Positions 24,716 through 34,823 of a stretch of 64,000 nt of DNA are shown piece after piece (the stretch's first letter is position 1; each line of letters opens with the position of its first letter). Source of the DNA: an uncultured Pelagibacteraceae bacterium (GTDB lineage Bacteria; Pseudomonadota; Alphaproteobacteria; Pelagibacterales; Pelagibacteraceae). Position numbers and translations under genes: made by a program. The stretch covers positions 1 to 64,000 of the forward strand of contig CACDRL010000003.1 of NCBI GenBank assembly GCA_902555435.1. Reading direction: 5' to 3'. Below the pieces are notes generated by a model, which saw only the letters and a program-made list of their open reading frames with translations, was not told the DNA's origin and did no database searches.

Positions 24716-27586
24716 TTATGCCGCGTCTTCTTTAAACTCATCCATACTTGGACAAGTACAAAATATATTCTTATCTCCATAAACATTGTCCACTCTTGCA
24801 ACTGGTGGCCAAAATTTATTTGTTTTTAAGAACTTAGCAGGATAAGCAGCTTGCTCTCTTGTATATTTATGATCCCATTGATCCGATGCAAGTTCTATGT
24901 CCGTATGAGGAGCATTCTTTATAGGATTATCTACTTTATCAAACTCGCCAGATTTAATCATATCTATTTCGGACTTGATATTTATTAAAGTATCACAAAA
25001 TCTATCAAGCTCAGACAAACTTTCGCTCTCTGTTGGCTCTATCATCATAGTTCCTGCAACTGGCCAAGACATTGTTGGTGCGTGGAAACCATAATCGATT
25101 AATCTTTTAGCAATATCTTCCTCTGTGATACCTGTCTCACTCTTAATTGATCGAATATCAATAATACATTCATGAGCGACATTGCCATTTGAACCTTTGT
25201 ACAAAATTGGGAAATGATCTTTAAGTCTATGAGCTATATAATTAGCGTTTAATATCGCGACTTGGGTAGCTAGTTTTAAACCTTCAGAACCCATCATTTT
25301 AATATACATCCAGGAAATTGATAAAATACTTGAGCTTCCCCAAGGTGCAGCTGAAACTGCTCCTATTCCTGTGGCAGGTCCACAATCTTTAACAACTGGA
25401 TGATTAGGCAAATAAACTTGTAAATGTCTTTTACATGCAATAGGTCCCATTCCTGGACCTCCTCCTCCGTGCGGAATACAGAATGTTTTGTGTAAGTTTA
25501 TATGACAAACATCTGGACCAAAATTTCCTGGTCTTGCTATTCCAACAAGTGCATTTAAATTTGCACCATCCATATAGACTTGACCACCATGTTTATGAAT
25601 TAATTCACAGATATCTGTAATTTTTTCTTCAAATACACCATGAGTAGATGGGTATGTAACCATTAATGCTCCAAGATTTTCTGAATGCGTTTCAGCTTTT
25701 TTCTTTAAATCATCAAAATCAACATTTCCTTCTTTATCACAATCAACAACTACAACTTTCATTCCAACCATTTGAGCGCTAGCAGGATTTGTTCCATGTG
25801 CTGAGCTTGGTATTAAACAAATATTTCTATTTTCTTCGCCTCTATCTAAATGATATTTTCTAATTACCATTAGTCCCGCATACTCTCCTTGAGCGCCTGC
25901 ATTTGGTTGAAGTGAAACTCCAGAAAAACCTGTAATTGATCTTAACCAATTTTTAAGATCGGTGAATAGTGCTCTATACCCTTCCATCTGCTCTACTGGC
26001 ACAAATGGATGAGGTTCAGCCAATTCTCTCCATGAAATAGGTATCATTTCTGCAGTAGCATTTAATTTCATAGTACATGAACCAAGCGCAATCATAGTTC
26101 GGTTAAGAGCTATATCTTTATCCTCTAATTTTTTTAAATATCTAAGCATCTCAGTTTCAGAATGATATAAATTAAAAACAGGATGTTCTAAATATTTTGA
26201 AGTTCTTAATAAATTTTTTGGTAAATTAGGCAAACTTACTGTTGGGTCTTCTTTTTTAATCGATTCAGCAGCATTAAAAATTTTTAACAATTGATTTACC
26301 CTATAAACATTTTTCTTTTCATCAAAAGAAACAGCTAACATTTCAGAATTTACTCTTCTAATATTTACTTTTTGATCTAAAGCATTTTTATAGATTTGAT
26401 CAGTTTTATCTTTTGTTACAATTGTAACTGTGTCAAAGAAATGATCTGAATAAATTTCATATCCTGATTGTTTTAATTTATCTGCAAAGTTTTTAGCTAG
26501 TTGTGATACTCTTTCTGCAATAGTTTTTATTCCCTCTGGTCCATGGTAAATCGCATATGCTGCTGAAACAATTGCTAACAGTGCTTGTGCAGTACAAATA
26601 TTACTTGTCGCTTTATCTCTTCTAATATGTTGTTCTCTTGTTTGAAGTGATAATCTGTAAGCTTTGTTTCCATGTCTATCTACGGACACACCAATAATTC
26701 TTCCTGGCATAGATCTTTTGAACTCGTCTTTAGTTGCAAAGAAAGCTGCATGAGGTCCACCATAACCCATTGGAATTCCAAACCTTTGAGAGCTTCCGAC
26801 TGCAATATCGGCACCTAATTCTCTTGGTGTTTTAAGTAGTGCTAAAGCCAATAAATCAGAAACTAATACTGCTTTTCCATTTTTTTTATGAATTTTGCTA
26901 ATAGCTTCACTTGGATCTTTGATGTCTCCTAAAGTTCCGGGATATTGAAGAATTCCACAAACCAAATCTTCTTTTAATTGATCTAATACTTTGTCTTCAT
27001 TACCAACGAGCACTTTTAATCCCATTGGCTCTGCTCTTGTTTGAATTACATCAATTGTTTGTGGATGACAATTTTCTGAAACAAATACTAAATTACTATC
27101 CTTTTTATTTAATCTATGGCTTAATCCCATAGCTTCTGCAGCAGCTGTTCCTTCATCAAGCAAAGATGCGTTTGCAATATCCATGCCAGTGAAATCAACA
27201 ATCATTTGTTGGAAGTTTAGAAGCATTTCTAATCTTCCTTGAGCTACTTCAGGCTGATAAGGGGTATAAGAAGTATACCAACCTGGATTTTCTAAAATAT
27301 TTCTTAAAATTACATATGGAGTGTATGTTCCATAGTAACCCATACCGATAAAATTTGAATAAATTTGATTTTTTTTTGAAATTGCTTTCAATTTTCTTAA
27401 TGCTTCATACTCAGAATTAGACTCACCTATATTTAATCCATCTTTCAATTGTATCTTTTCTGGAACTGTGCTTTTGATCAAATCATCTAATGAATTGTAG
27501 TTAAGCTCCTTCAACATTTTATTTTGATCTTCATCTGAAGGTCCAATGTGTCTTTTTAAAAAGTCTTTTTGTGAGTTATGTAACAT
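24716..27586 (-). CDS. gcvP: Glycine dehydrogenase (decarboxylating), P-protein
   Basis: P-protein decarboxylates glycine and loads the aminomethyl group on lipoyl-GcvH. The 956-aa protein is the fused full-length form, with two homologous halves. Family motifs are RHIGPSDEDQNKML at the N-terminus, EGTAAAEAM, and the PLP lysine in INLHKTFCIPHGGGGPGMGPI in the second half. The start codon overlaps the gcvH stop by 1 bp. It is the last of the riboswitch-controlled gcvT-gcvH-gcvP set. Confidence 0.97.
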   Translation of the reverse strand: MLHNSQKDFLKRHIGPSDEDQNKMLKELNYNSLDDLIKSTVPEKIQLKDGLNIGESNSEYEALRKLKAISKKNQIYSNFIGMGYYGTYTPYVILRNILENPGWYTSYTPYQPEVAQGRLEMLLNFQQMIVDFTGMDIANASLLDEGTAAAEAMGLSHRLNKKDSNLVFVSENCHPQTIDVIQTRAEPMGLKVLVGNEDKVLDQLKEDLVCGILQYPGTLGDIKDPSEAISKIHKKNGKAVLVSDLLALALLKTPRELGADIAVGSSQRFGIPMGYGGPHAAFFATKDEFKRSMPGRIIGVSVDRHGNKAYRLSLQTREQHIRRDKATSNICTAQALLAIVSAAYAIYHGPEGIKTIAERVSQLAKNFADKLKQSGYEIYSDHFFDTVTIVTKDKTDQIYKNALDQKVNIRRVNSEMLAVSFDEKKNVYRVNQLLKIFNAAESIKKEDPTVSLPNLPKNLLRTSKYLEHPVFNLYHSETEMLRYLKKLEDKDIALNRTMIALGSCTMKLNATAEMIPISWRELAEPHPFVPVEQMEGYRALFTDLKNWLRSITGFSGVSLQPNAGAQGEYAGLMVIRKYHLDRGEENRNICLIPSSAHGTNPASAQMVGMKVVVVDCDKEGNVDFDDLKKKAETHSENLGALMVTYPSTHGVFEEKITDICELIHKHGGQVYMDGANLNALVGIARPGNFGPDVCHINLHKTFCIPHGGGGPGMGPIACKRHLQVYLPNHPVVKDCGPATGIGAVSAAPWGSSSILSISWMYIKMMGSEGLKLATQVAILNANYIAHRLKDHFPILYKGSNGNVAHECIIDIRSIKSETGITEEDIAKRLIDYGFHAPTMSWPVAGTMMIEPTESESLSELDRFCDTLINIKSEIDMIKSGEFDKVDNPIKNAPHTDIELASDQWDHKYTREQAAYPAKFLKTNKFWPPVARVDNVYGDKNIFCTCPSMDEFKEDAA

Positions 27587-27966
27587 TAGCTAGCATTCTC
27601 CTTTGCAAATTTATCGTATTCTTCTTTATTCATTAAGCTGTCCATTTCAGAACTGTCTTTCAATTTAAGTTTAAAAAACCAAGCTGATCCCTCAGGGTCT
27701 TCATTTATCTTTGCAGGATCATCTACTATGGCTTGGTTAGTATCCACTACCTCACCACTTACTGGTGTATAAACGTCACTTGCAGCCTTAGTTGACTCAA
27801 CTACACCCGCAGTACCATCTTTATCAACATTTGAACCCTTCTCAGGCAATTCAGCAAAAACAATATCTCCTAACATCTCTGTTGCATGTTTTGTAATTCC
27901 AACGGTAGCAACATCTCCTTCCACCGTAATCCACTCATGCTCTTTTGAAAATTTAACTTCACTCAT
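27586..27966 (-). CDS. gcvH: Glycine cleavage H-protein
   Basis: This 126-aa carrier swings the aminomethyl group between the P, T and L proteins on a lipoyl arm. The lipoylated lysine is in [17 protein letters not shown]. The protein starts with [13 protein letters not shown], typical of GcvH. It overlaps both gcvT and gcvP by 1 bp. Confidence 0.97.
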   Translation of the reverse strand: MSEVKFSKEHEWITVEGDVATVGITKHATEMLGDIVFAELPEKGSNVDKDGTAGVVESTKAASDVYTPVSGEVVDTNQAIVDDPAKINEDPEGSAWFFKLKLKDSSEMDSLMNKEEYDKFAKENAS

Positions 27967-29069
27967 TAGTTTACTCCTTTCACGTAACTTTTTTTATAAA
28001 ATGGTAACCTACACACAATTGCAGGATGTTTTTTTTCTCTTACTTCCAGTAAAATTTTTGTATCAACTTTAGAATACTCTTTATTAATATAACCCATTGC
28101 TATTGGACCGTTTACACTTGGACCAAAAGTTCCACTAGTTATTTCGCCAATTTGCTTATCTGCATCATCAAATATTTTAGTTTTTTCCCTAGCAATCAAC
28201 CTACCTTCAGGTTTAATCCCTACTCTTATTTTACTTGCTCCATTATTCATTTGGTTCATAATTTTTTTTGACCCTATAAAATCACCATTTGATAACCTAG
28301 ACTTTGAGATTGCCCATTTAAGGTTTGCCTCAACCGGTGTTTTATTTATATCTAATTCGTGACCATATAAGCACAATCCAGCCTCTAATCTCAAGGTATC
28401 TCTTGCCCCAAGCCCTATAAGTTGTGCTCCCTTTTCTATTAAATTTTCTACAAATTTTTCAGCATTTTCGTTAGATATTGAAATTTCAAATCCATCTTCC
28501 CCTGTATAACCTGATCTAGTAACAAATAATTTTTTATTATCAGAATCAAACCAATTGCCTGTCATAAAATTAAGTTGATCAACCCCATTTATAATTGAGT
28601 TTAAAATTTCAACAGACTTAGGCCCCTGAATTGCTATCAAAGATCTATTGTTGTCTAAATTCATTTTAAATTTATTGCCTAATAGATTAGATAAAATCTC
28701 AAAATCTTTATCTTTACATGCAGCATTTAGTATAATTAAATATCCTTCCTCTATTTTGGTAATGATTAAATCATCATAAATTCCAGCATCTTCATTCATT
28801 AAAAAACTATACTTAGAGCAGTTTTGTTTTAAATTTTTTAAATCTAATGGAAAAATTTTTTCTAATTCTTCTGTTAAACCTTCATCACCGTATATGAATA
28901 ACTGTCCCATGTGAGATACATCAAATATTCCAGAGTGGGATCTTGTAAATTTGTGTTCTTCAATAATACCTTTGCTATACTGAATGGGCATTTCATAACC
29001 AGCGAATTCAACAAATTTAGCGTTGTTACTTTGATGAAGTTTATTTAGTGATGTTTTTTTTATTTCCAT
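27966..29069 (-). CDS. gcvT: Glycine cleavage T-protein (aminomethyltransferase)
   Basis: T-protein releases ammonia and passes the one-carbon unit to tetrahydrofolate. The 367-aa protein has [13 protein letters not shown], the FDVSHMGQ block, and [11 protein letters not shown], all conserved in GcvT. Its ATG lies directly behind a tandem glycine riboswitch. The start region can pair with the riboswitch linker, so translation is probably controlled by glycine. No gcvL (lipoamide dehydrogenase) gene is near. Confidence 0.96.
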   Translation of the reverse strand: MEIKKTSLNKLHQSNNAKFVEFAGYEMPIQYSKGIIEEHKFTRSHSGIFDVSHMGQLFIYGDEGLTEELEKIFPLDLKNLKQNCSKYSFLMNEDAGIYDDLIITKIEEGYLIILNAACKDKDFEILSNLLGNKFKMNLDNNRSLIAIQGPKSVEILNSIINGVDQLNFMTGNWFDSDNKKLFVTRSGYTGEDGFEISISNENAEKFVENLIEKGAQLIGLGARDTLRLEAGLCLYGHELDINKTPVEANLKWAISKSRLSNGDFIGSKKIMNQMNNGASKIRVGIKPEGRLIAREKTKIFDDADKQIGEITSGTFGPSVNGPIAMGYINKEYSKVDTKILLEVREKKHPAIVCRLPFYKKSYVKGVN

Positions 29070-29078
29070 ATTAACTCT

Positions 29079-29228
29079 TCTGTGCCCCCTCTGTCTTGGT
29101 GCCTGAGAGATTTGCTCCTTCGGCGAGAATAATTCTCTTTCCAGAGTTAATATGTACGGTCCTTTTGCCTGAGAGTTTCCGGGGTGGTTGCTCCTTCGGC
29201 GCTACAAAAGTAGTCTCTCCCGTGTATA
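29079..29228 (-). ncRNA. Tandem glycine riboswitch upstream of gcvT
   Basis: Read leftward, two glycine aptamers are visible. Each has the conserved GCCGAAGGAGCAA segment (complements at 29189-29201 and 29112-29124) and CTCTCAGGCA (about 29165-29174 and 29099-29108). The first aptamer spans about 29155-29228 and the second about 29079-29147. The second ends only about 10 bases before the gcvT ATG, leaving no room for a terminator, so control is most likely at translation. The linker CATATTAACTCT (29143-29154) is the exact complement of AGAGTTAATATG (29067-29078), which contains the start codon. Glycine riboswitches are known in SAR11. Confidence 0.95.
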
Positions 29229-29262
29229 AATTTATAGCACATTTAAAATGTTTATGTGAAAT

Positions 29263-30135
29263 TTATTTAGCTACCCTTTTGACAAGTAATGGAGACAAAA
29301 ACTGTATAACTACCGCTGTTATAACTACCGCTCCACCAAAAAGCACTGTAAGTGGCGGGTTTTCGTTTGCAAACATCCATGCCCACAAAGGTCCTAAGAC
29401 AGCTTCAGTTAACATAATTATTCCAACAAATGCTGAGGGAGTTGATCTTGCTCCAATTGTTATAAGTATAAAACCAAGACCAACTTGAAAAAATCCTGCA
29501 ATAAAACCTAAAAAAATATCATTTGCTGAAACAATAACACTTGGTGACATAAACAAACCTATTAATGTTGCAAAAATTCCAGCAACTAATTGTAAAGGTA
29601 TCATGTCGACTTTAGGATATTTTCTAACAATTAAAATTAAGATCGCAAATGATATTGGCATAATGAAAGCAACTAAATTTCCTGTCATTTGACCAGGTGT
29701 TAGTGAGGTTCCTAACATTAAAATAATACCAACTACTGCTGTAATAATACAAGTTAATGTAAGTTTAGAAATTTTCTCTTTTAAAAAAATATAACCAAAA
29801 ATTGCTAAAAATAATGCCTGAGTTTGTATAATAAAGTTTGCATTTGCTACTGTTGTTTCATACATAGCAAATACATAACTAGCAAATCCAATAGATAAAA
29901 TTATCCCACCTACAAATCCTGGTATTCCAGATTCATAAAGAGCACTGAAAATTTTTCCCTTGTATGTAAGTAATAAAAAAATTGTAATTATTCCAATAAA
30001 GAATAGTGATCTCCAAAATAATATTTGCCAGAGTGTAGATCCATCAAAAGACTTGACTATTAAGCCTCCAAAACTTAATGCACATGCTCCTAAAAAGACT
30101 AAAAAAGGCCCCGGTATTTTTGATAAAAAAATCAT
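29263..30135 (-). CDS. EamA/DMT-family transporter
   Basis: This 290-aa protein has ten hydrophobic helices in two EamA repeats, e.g. LVFLGACALSFGGLIVKS and TVANANFIIQTQALFLAIFGYIFLKE. Its start overlaps the stop of pxpC as TAATG, so it is co-expressed with the 5-oxoprolinase genes. It may move 5-oxoproline, glutamate or a related amide, but no residue proves the substrate. Confidence 0.83.
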   Translation of the reverse strand: MIFLSKIPGPFLVFLGACALSFGGLIVKSFDGSTLWQILFWRSLFFIGIITIFLLLTYKGKIFSALYESGIPGFVGGIILSIGFASYVFAMYETTVANANFIIQTQALFLAIFGYIFLKEKISKLTLTCIITAVVGIILMLGTSLTPGQMTGNLVAFIMPISFAILILIVRKYPKVDMIPLQLVAGIFATLIGLFMSPSVIVSANDIFLGFIAGFFQVGLGFILITIGARSTPSAFVGIIMLTEAVLGPLWAWMFANENPPLTVLFGGAVVITAVVIQFLSPLLVKRVAK

Positions 30136-31076
30136 TAAATTTGTAATAGTAAATTTTGAGTTTCCATCTCATATAATTTAAAAAGTGTTTCAGCATCAGA
30201 TAAGTTTATCTCTTTAAATTTGATTTTTGAACCAGGTGATATTTGTACTAATCGGTCATAATCAACACTTGCAACAACACCAATTTTTGGATAGCCGCCA
30301 ACAGTTCCGTGATCTGAAAGCATGATAATTGGATTCCCATCAGCAGGTACCTGAATGACACCTTTAATTAATCCTTCTGATTTAATATTGGTATTTACAA
30401 TATTTTCGATTTTTGAGCCTTCTAAACGCATTCCCATTCTGTCTGAAAGTTTTGATACAGTAAATTCTTTTTCAAAAAATATCTTTTTTCCTTCTTCAGA
30501 AAAATAATCAAAGTTTGGTCCTTTTATTACTCTGATATTTTCAACTTTAGAATTAATATAACTGGTCTTTTTTTTAGTTTGGTCTGAATTAATATTTAAG
30601 ATATTTATTTTTTGACCATTTTCTAATTTCTTTCCATCGTTTGATCCAATATTTGCTTTAGTATTTATTGAACAACTGTTCCATTGTAATTTTAAGTCTA
30701 ATCCTCCACCAATTGCCAGATATCCATATACTGATTTATTTGTTGAGATAAGATTAATTTGATCTCCACTTTCAATTTGATAACTTTCATAACAATTGCC
30801 ATCAATTTCTGTACCACTTTTAATAATTTTAAAAACTACATCACCAGTAACTGCTATATTTATTTTTTCACCAGTATATTTTAAATGTGGTCCTTGATAT
30901 GCAAATTCTATCACTGGTGAAGTTAACTTGTTACCCGTTAACTTGTTAGCTAAACTATAATTTCTATTATCCATTGCTCCACTAAATGGGATACCTATGT
31001 GATATAAGTTACTTCTTCCTTGGTCTTGAAAAGTTGTATTAACTCCGGCCCTAATAATTTCGAAATTATTTATCAT
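30135..31076 (-). CDS. pxpC: 5-oxoprolinase subunit C (KipA-type, biotin-dependent carboxylase-like)
   Basis: PxpABC opens 5-oxoproline (pyroglutamate) to glutamate at the cost of ATP. The 313-aa subunit has the KipA/UreA-amidolyase middle-domain pattern: GVNTTFQDQGRSNLYHIGIPFSGAMD, the SDRMGMRLEG block, and DGNPIIMLSDHGTVGGYPKIG. The ATG at 31076 (MINNFEIIRAG) is preferred to the open frame back to 31097, and it gives an 11-bp overlap with pxpB. Confidence 0.88.
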   Translation of the reverse strand: MINNFEIIRAGVNTTFQDQGRSNLYHIGIPFSGAMDNRNYSLANKLTGNKLTSPVIEFAYQGPHLKYTGEKINIAVTGDVVFKIIKSGTEIDGNCYESYQIESGDQINLISTNKSVYGYLAIGGGLDLKLQWNSCSINTKANIGSNDGKKLENGQKINILNINSDQTKKKTSYINSKVENIRVIKGPNFDYFSEEGKKIFFEKEFTVSKLSDRMGMRLEGSKIENIVNTNIKSEGLIKGVIQVPADGNPIIMLSDHGTVGGYPKIGVVASVDYDRLVQISPGSKIKFKEINLSDAETLFKLYEMETQNLLLQI

Positions 31077-31743
31077 TATAACTATTATATTCTTCAATAT
31101 TTATTTGTTTAAAAACAACTGTATCTCCTGGATTAATTACATTTGGCTCTACTTCTTTTGAATTATCAAAAATATCTAATGGTGTATTGCCAATTATGTT
31201 CCATCCTCCAGGGCTCTCAAATGTATAAATATTTGCAAATTGTTCGGTTAAAGCGACTGACCCTTTTGGAACTTTTACTCTTGGTGTTTCTAATCTCGGT
31301 ACTCGCATATTTTCATCTAGATCCCCTAAAAATGGCATACCAGCAATAAATCCAGTCATGTAACAAAAGTATTCTTTTCTGAAAAAATTTTTTAAAATTT
31401 TATCTCTATTGATTTTTAATTTTTCTTCTAATCTTTTTATATCAAGAGAAAATTGATCATCACAACAAACTGGAATTTCTATTTTAGTATTATTTTTATC
31501 TTGAGTTTCATTGATATTTAAATTTTCAATTAACTTTTTAACTTCTTTAAAGTTTGTTTTTCTAAGATCATAAGAAACTATTAATTTATTATAAGAAGGC
31601 GTAAGATTATTTATACTTTCAACGTTTTCTTTTTTTAAAGCTTTAAAATATTTTATTACTTCAGAGTTAACTGATTTATTTACCTCTGTGCCAAAATCAC
31701 AATAAACAGCTGCGTCACCAAGATTTGATATATTTTTTATCAT
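31066..31743 (-). CDS. pxpB: 5-oxoprolinase subunit B (KipI-type)
   Basis: This 225-aa protein has the allophanate hydrolase subunit 1/KipI fold. The hallmark YCYMTGFIAGMPFLGDLDENMRVPRLETPR (about residues 125-155) and the C-terminal ESPGGWNIIGNTPLDIFD block are clear. It works with PxpC and PxpA on 5-oxoproline. Its start is 28 bp from the divergent pxpA, an unusual split of the operon. Confidence 0.9.
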   Translation of the reverse strand: MIKNISNLGDAAVYCDFGTEVNKSVNSEVIKYFKALKKENVESINNLTPSYNKLIVSYDLRKTNFKEVKKLIENLNINETQDKNNTKIEIPVCCDDQFSLDIKRLEEKLKINRDKILKNFFRKEYFCYMTGFIAGMPFLGDLDENMRVPRLETPRVKVPKGSVALTEQFANIYTFESPGGWNIIGNTPLDIFDNSKEVEPNVINPGDTVVFKQINIEEYNSYNDK

Positions 31744-31771
31744 GGCATGTTATACTTCAACAATTAGTACT

Positions 31772-32545
31772 ATGGAAATTAATATAAATTGTGATTTAGG
31801 TGAAAAATCAAAACACCATTCAAATAAATATGATCCAGATTTACTTGATATAGTTAATTCTGCTAACGTTGCATGCGGATTTCATGCTGGTGATGACGAA
31901 TCCATGAAACAAGTAGTTCAAATATCAAAAAAAAATGGTGTTAGTATTGGCGCCCATCCATCATTTAATGATCCTGAAAACTTTGGAAGACAAAGAATGG
32001 ATCTTCCGCCTGATGAGATTAGAAAACTAATTATTGATCAATTTGAAATTTTACAAAAGATTGCTCAAGATCATGGAGAAAATGTTACTCACATAAAACC
32101 ACATGGAGCATTAAACAATATGGCATGTGAGGATATTGATCTAGCTACCACTTTAGCAAAAGCAATAAATGAGATAAGTAAAGATTTAATCTATTTAGTT
32201 CCAACAGGTTCTAAAATGGAACAAGCAGCTAAAAAACTAGATATGAAAATTGCATGTGAGATTTTTGCAGATAGAACCTATGAAGATGATGGAAATTTGG
32301 TTTCTAGAAAAAAACCACATGCATTAATTACTGATCCTGAAGAAGCCAAAAAACATGTATTAAGCATGGTAAAAAATCAGGCACTGAATTGTCACAGTGG
32401 AAAGCAAATACCTTGTGAAATCGACTCTGTATGCATACATGGGGATAATGAGAGTTCGCTTGCTACTGCAAGATCAATTAGAGAAAATTTAATTGAAAAC
32501 GGACTTAATTTAAAACCCTTAAGTAAAATGGAGAAATTTTTATAA
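31772..32545 (+). CDS. pxpA: 5-oxoprolinase subunit A (LamB/YcsF family)
   Basis: This 257-aa protein has the family start MEININCDLGEKS and the blocks NVACGFHAGDD, GAHPSFNDPENFGRQ, HIKPHGALNN and EIFADRTYEDDGNLVSR. The frame is open ten codons further upstream, but the ATG at 31772 matches the family start. It is transcribed away from pxpBC, and the three products should still form one ATP-dependent 5-oxoprolinase. The stop overlaps the next gene as TAATG. Confidence 0.92.
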   Translation: MEININCDLGEKSKHHSNKYDPDLLDIVNSANVACGFHAGDDESMKQVVQISKKNGVSIGAHPSFNDPENFGRQRMDLPPDEIRKLIIDQFEILQKIAQDHGENVTHIKPHGALNNMACEDIDLATTLAKAINEISKDLIYLVPTGSKMEQAAKKLDMKIACEIFADRTYEDDGNLVSRKKPHALITDPEEAKKHVLSMVKNQALNCHSGKQIPCEIDSVCIHGDNESSLATARSIRENLIENGLNLKPLSKMEKFL

Positions 32546-33030
32546 TGATTAGAAAAATATTTATTACACTAATATTAATTTTATTTACAACAACCTCATT
32601 TGCGGCTGGATCAGATCCTAAGCCAAAAAAAGTAAAATCAGATTATGACAAGGCAGTTGAGTCGGTTAAATGGGCTAAAAAATATGAAAAAAAAGGTAAA
32701 TTAGAAAAAGCTAAAAAGAGATATCAAAAAGCTAAGAAGCTTCTTCTAAAATCAAATAAAGAAAAGCCTCTTCAAGCGGATACTTTAAATTATCTTGGTT
32801 TTACGACTAGAAAACTTGGAGATTTTGAAAATGGAGAAAAGTATTATCTTTTAGGTTTAGAAATTGATCCAAATCATGTGGGTATTAACGAATATTTGGG
32901 TGAACTATACGTGGTCACAAATAGATTAGATTTAGCTAAAGAAAGACTAAAAATATTAGAAAGTTGTAATTGCGAAGAGTATACAGAGTTAAAAGAAATT
33001 ATTGATGGAACAAAACAATCAAAATATTAA
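32545..33030 (+). CDS. Exported TPR-repeat protein
   Basis: This 161-aa protein has a signal peptide (IFITLILILFTTTSFAAG, cleavage after SFA). A lysine-rich helical part and two tetratricopeptide-like repeats follow (ADTLNYLGFTTRKLGDFENGEKYYLLGLEIDP and the next helix pair). It is expected in the periplasm as a protein-binding adaptor. It overlaps pxpA at its start and converges on dctM with a 4-bp overlap. The partner is unknown. Confidence 0.75.
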   Translation: MIRKIFITLILILFTTTSFAAGSDPKPKKVKSDYDKAVESVKWAKKYEKKGKLEKAKKRYQKAKKLLLKSNKEKPLQADTLNYLGFTTRKLGDFENGEKYYLLGLEIDPNHVGINEYLGELYVVTNRLDLAKERLKILESCNCEEYTELKEIIDGTKQSKY

Positions 33031-34337
33031 TTTATATTTTGTACCATTTGTTGAGGCATCCATAATGCAATTTCAGGAAAAATAACAACTAGAATTACTG
33101 CAAGTATCATTAATAAAAATAATGGAAAAGCACTTCTTGCAATAAATCCCATATCTTTGTCGGCCATTCCCTGCAAGACAAATAAATTGAAACCTACAGG
33201 TGGTGTAATTTGAGCCATCTCAACTACAATAACTAAAAATATTCCAAACCAAATCATATCAAACCCAGCTTGCCTAATCATTGGTTCAATGATTGCCATT
33301 GTTAATACTACTGCTGAAATTCCGTCAAGAAACATTCCAAGAATAATATAAAAAATCATTAAGACAAAAATTAATACATAAGGTGATAAATCCATATTTT
33401 GTATCCAGATAGCTAAATTTCTTGGAAGACCAGTAAAACCCATCGCTAATGATAAAAATGTTGAGCCAGCTAAAATAAAAGCAATCATGCAAGATGTTTT
33501 GGTTGCACCTAATAATGATTGTTTAAATGTTTCAATAGTTAAACTCTTTTGAAAGTAAGATAAAATTAAAGCACCTACTACACCTAAAGAAGCAGCCTCT
33601 GTTGCTGTTGCAACTCCAGTGTATATTGATCCAATCACTGCTGATATTAAAATAATTACAGGTAATAATTGTTTAGATTTTTTTATTTTTTCTAAAAAGG
33701 TGAAATTTTCCACATACTTTGGCATACTTTTTTTATTAATTAAAGACCAGATGATCACGTAAGACATAAATATGATTGCAATCATTATACCTGGAATAAT
33801 TCCTGCAATAAAAAGCTTTGCTATAGACTCTTGAACGGTTACACCATAAATTATTAATATTATTGATGGGGGTATAAGAAGCCCTAAAGTTCCGGAACCC
33901 GCTAGACTGCCTAACAAAATTTTTTCGGGATATTTTCTTTTTCTAAGTTCAGGGATAGACATCTTGCCAACTGTCGCAACAGTTGCCGCTGAGGAGCCTG
34001 AAATTGCAGCAAAAAGCGCACATCCAACAACATTTACATGAATTAATCCACCAGGTAATTTTTGCATCCATGGTGATAGTCCAGCAAATAAATTTTCAGA
34101 TAGCTTGGTTCTAAATAATATTTCACCCATCCAAACAAACAATGGCAGAGCTGTTAATGTCCATGATGATGAGGTTCCCCATATTGTAGTTGCCATAGCA
34201 TCTCCAACTGGTCTTGAAGTAAATAACATCATCCCAATTGTTGAAACTGCTATCATGCTTATAGCTACCCAGATGCCAGACCCAAGAAAAAACAAAAGTA
34301 CACTTATAAAAAATATTATAAGAAATATTTCAGTCAT
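33027..34337 (-). CDS. dctM: TRAP transporter large membrane subunit (DctM type)
   Basis: This 436-aa protein has about 12 hydrophobic helices and forms the sodium-driven transport channel. DctM signatures include PLFVWMGEILFRTKLSENLF, CALFAAISGSSAATVATVGKMSIPE and GSGTLGLLIPPSIILIIYG. It overlaps dctQ by 8 bp. The substrate class cannot be read from it; organic acids are usual for the family. Confidence 0.93.
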   Translation of the reverse strand: MTEIFLIIFFISVLLFFLGSGIWVAISMIAVSTIGMMLFTSRPVGDAMATTIWGTSSSWTLTALPLFVWMGEILFRTKLSENLFAGLSPWMQKLPGGLIHVNVVGCALFAAISGSSAATVATVGKMSIPELRKRKYPEKILLGSLAGSGTLGLLIPPSIILIIYGVTVQESIAKLFIAGIIPGIMIAIIFMSYVIIWSLINKKSMPKYVENFTFLEKIKKSKQLLPVIILISAVIGSIYTGVATATEAASLGVVGALILSYFQKSLTIETFKQSLLGATKTSCMIAFILAGSTFLSLAMGFTGLPRNLAIWIQNMDLSPYVLIFVLMIFYIILGMFLDGISAVVLTMAIIEPMIRQAGFDMIWFGIFLVIVVEMAQITPPVGFNLFVLQGMADKDMGFIARSAFPLFLLMILAVILVVIFPEIALWMPQQMVQNIN

Positions 34338-34818
34338 TCTTACTTAAAATTGTTAAAATAAATTTATGCAAAACAGCTATAAAAAAAATTAGAGATCCAA
34401 TAGCTACACTGGTTTGAGGAATCCATATTAAGATCTCATCTGCACCCTCGCTTCTCTCTTGAAAATCATAAGAAATTAATAACATTTTCCATAAGTAAAA
34501 AGACAAATAGCCTGAAAAAATTGTTGCTACAATCAAACACCATATTTCTAAAAATCTTTTATAAGATGAAGAGGCTTTTTCTAAGAAAAGGGTAATTCGA
34601 ATATGTCCGCCTTCAACAAAAGTAAACGCTAAAGCATAAAAGGAAGCTGCAGCCATGCAGTAACCTGAATACTCAGCTAAACCTCTTATATAAAAACCAA
34701 AAATTCTTGAAGAAATTCCAATTAAAATAAAAACCACAACGAGTATTAAAAAAAAAGCAGCTAAATATCCTGAAAATTTATAGAGTTTATTTAGATTGTT
34801 ATTTATTGATTGAAGCAT
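34330..34818 (-). CDS. dctQ: TRAP transporter small membrane subunit (DctQ type)
   Basis: This 162-aa protein has four hydrophobic helices and the DctQ pattern AFTFVEGGHIRITLFLE before helix 3. It pairs with DctM. It starts just behind the hairpin that separates it from the binding-protein gene, with no clear Shine-Dalgarno sequence. Confidence 0.9.
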   Translation of the reverse strand: MLQSINNNLNKLYKFSGYLAAFFLILVVVFILIGISSRIFGFYIRGLAEYSGYCMAAASFYALAFTFVEGGHIRITLFLEKASSSYKRFLEIWCLIVATIFSGYLSFYLWKMLLISYDFQERSEGADEILIWIPQTSVAIGSLIFFIAVLHKFILTILSKND

Positions 34819-34823
34819 TTAGT

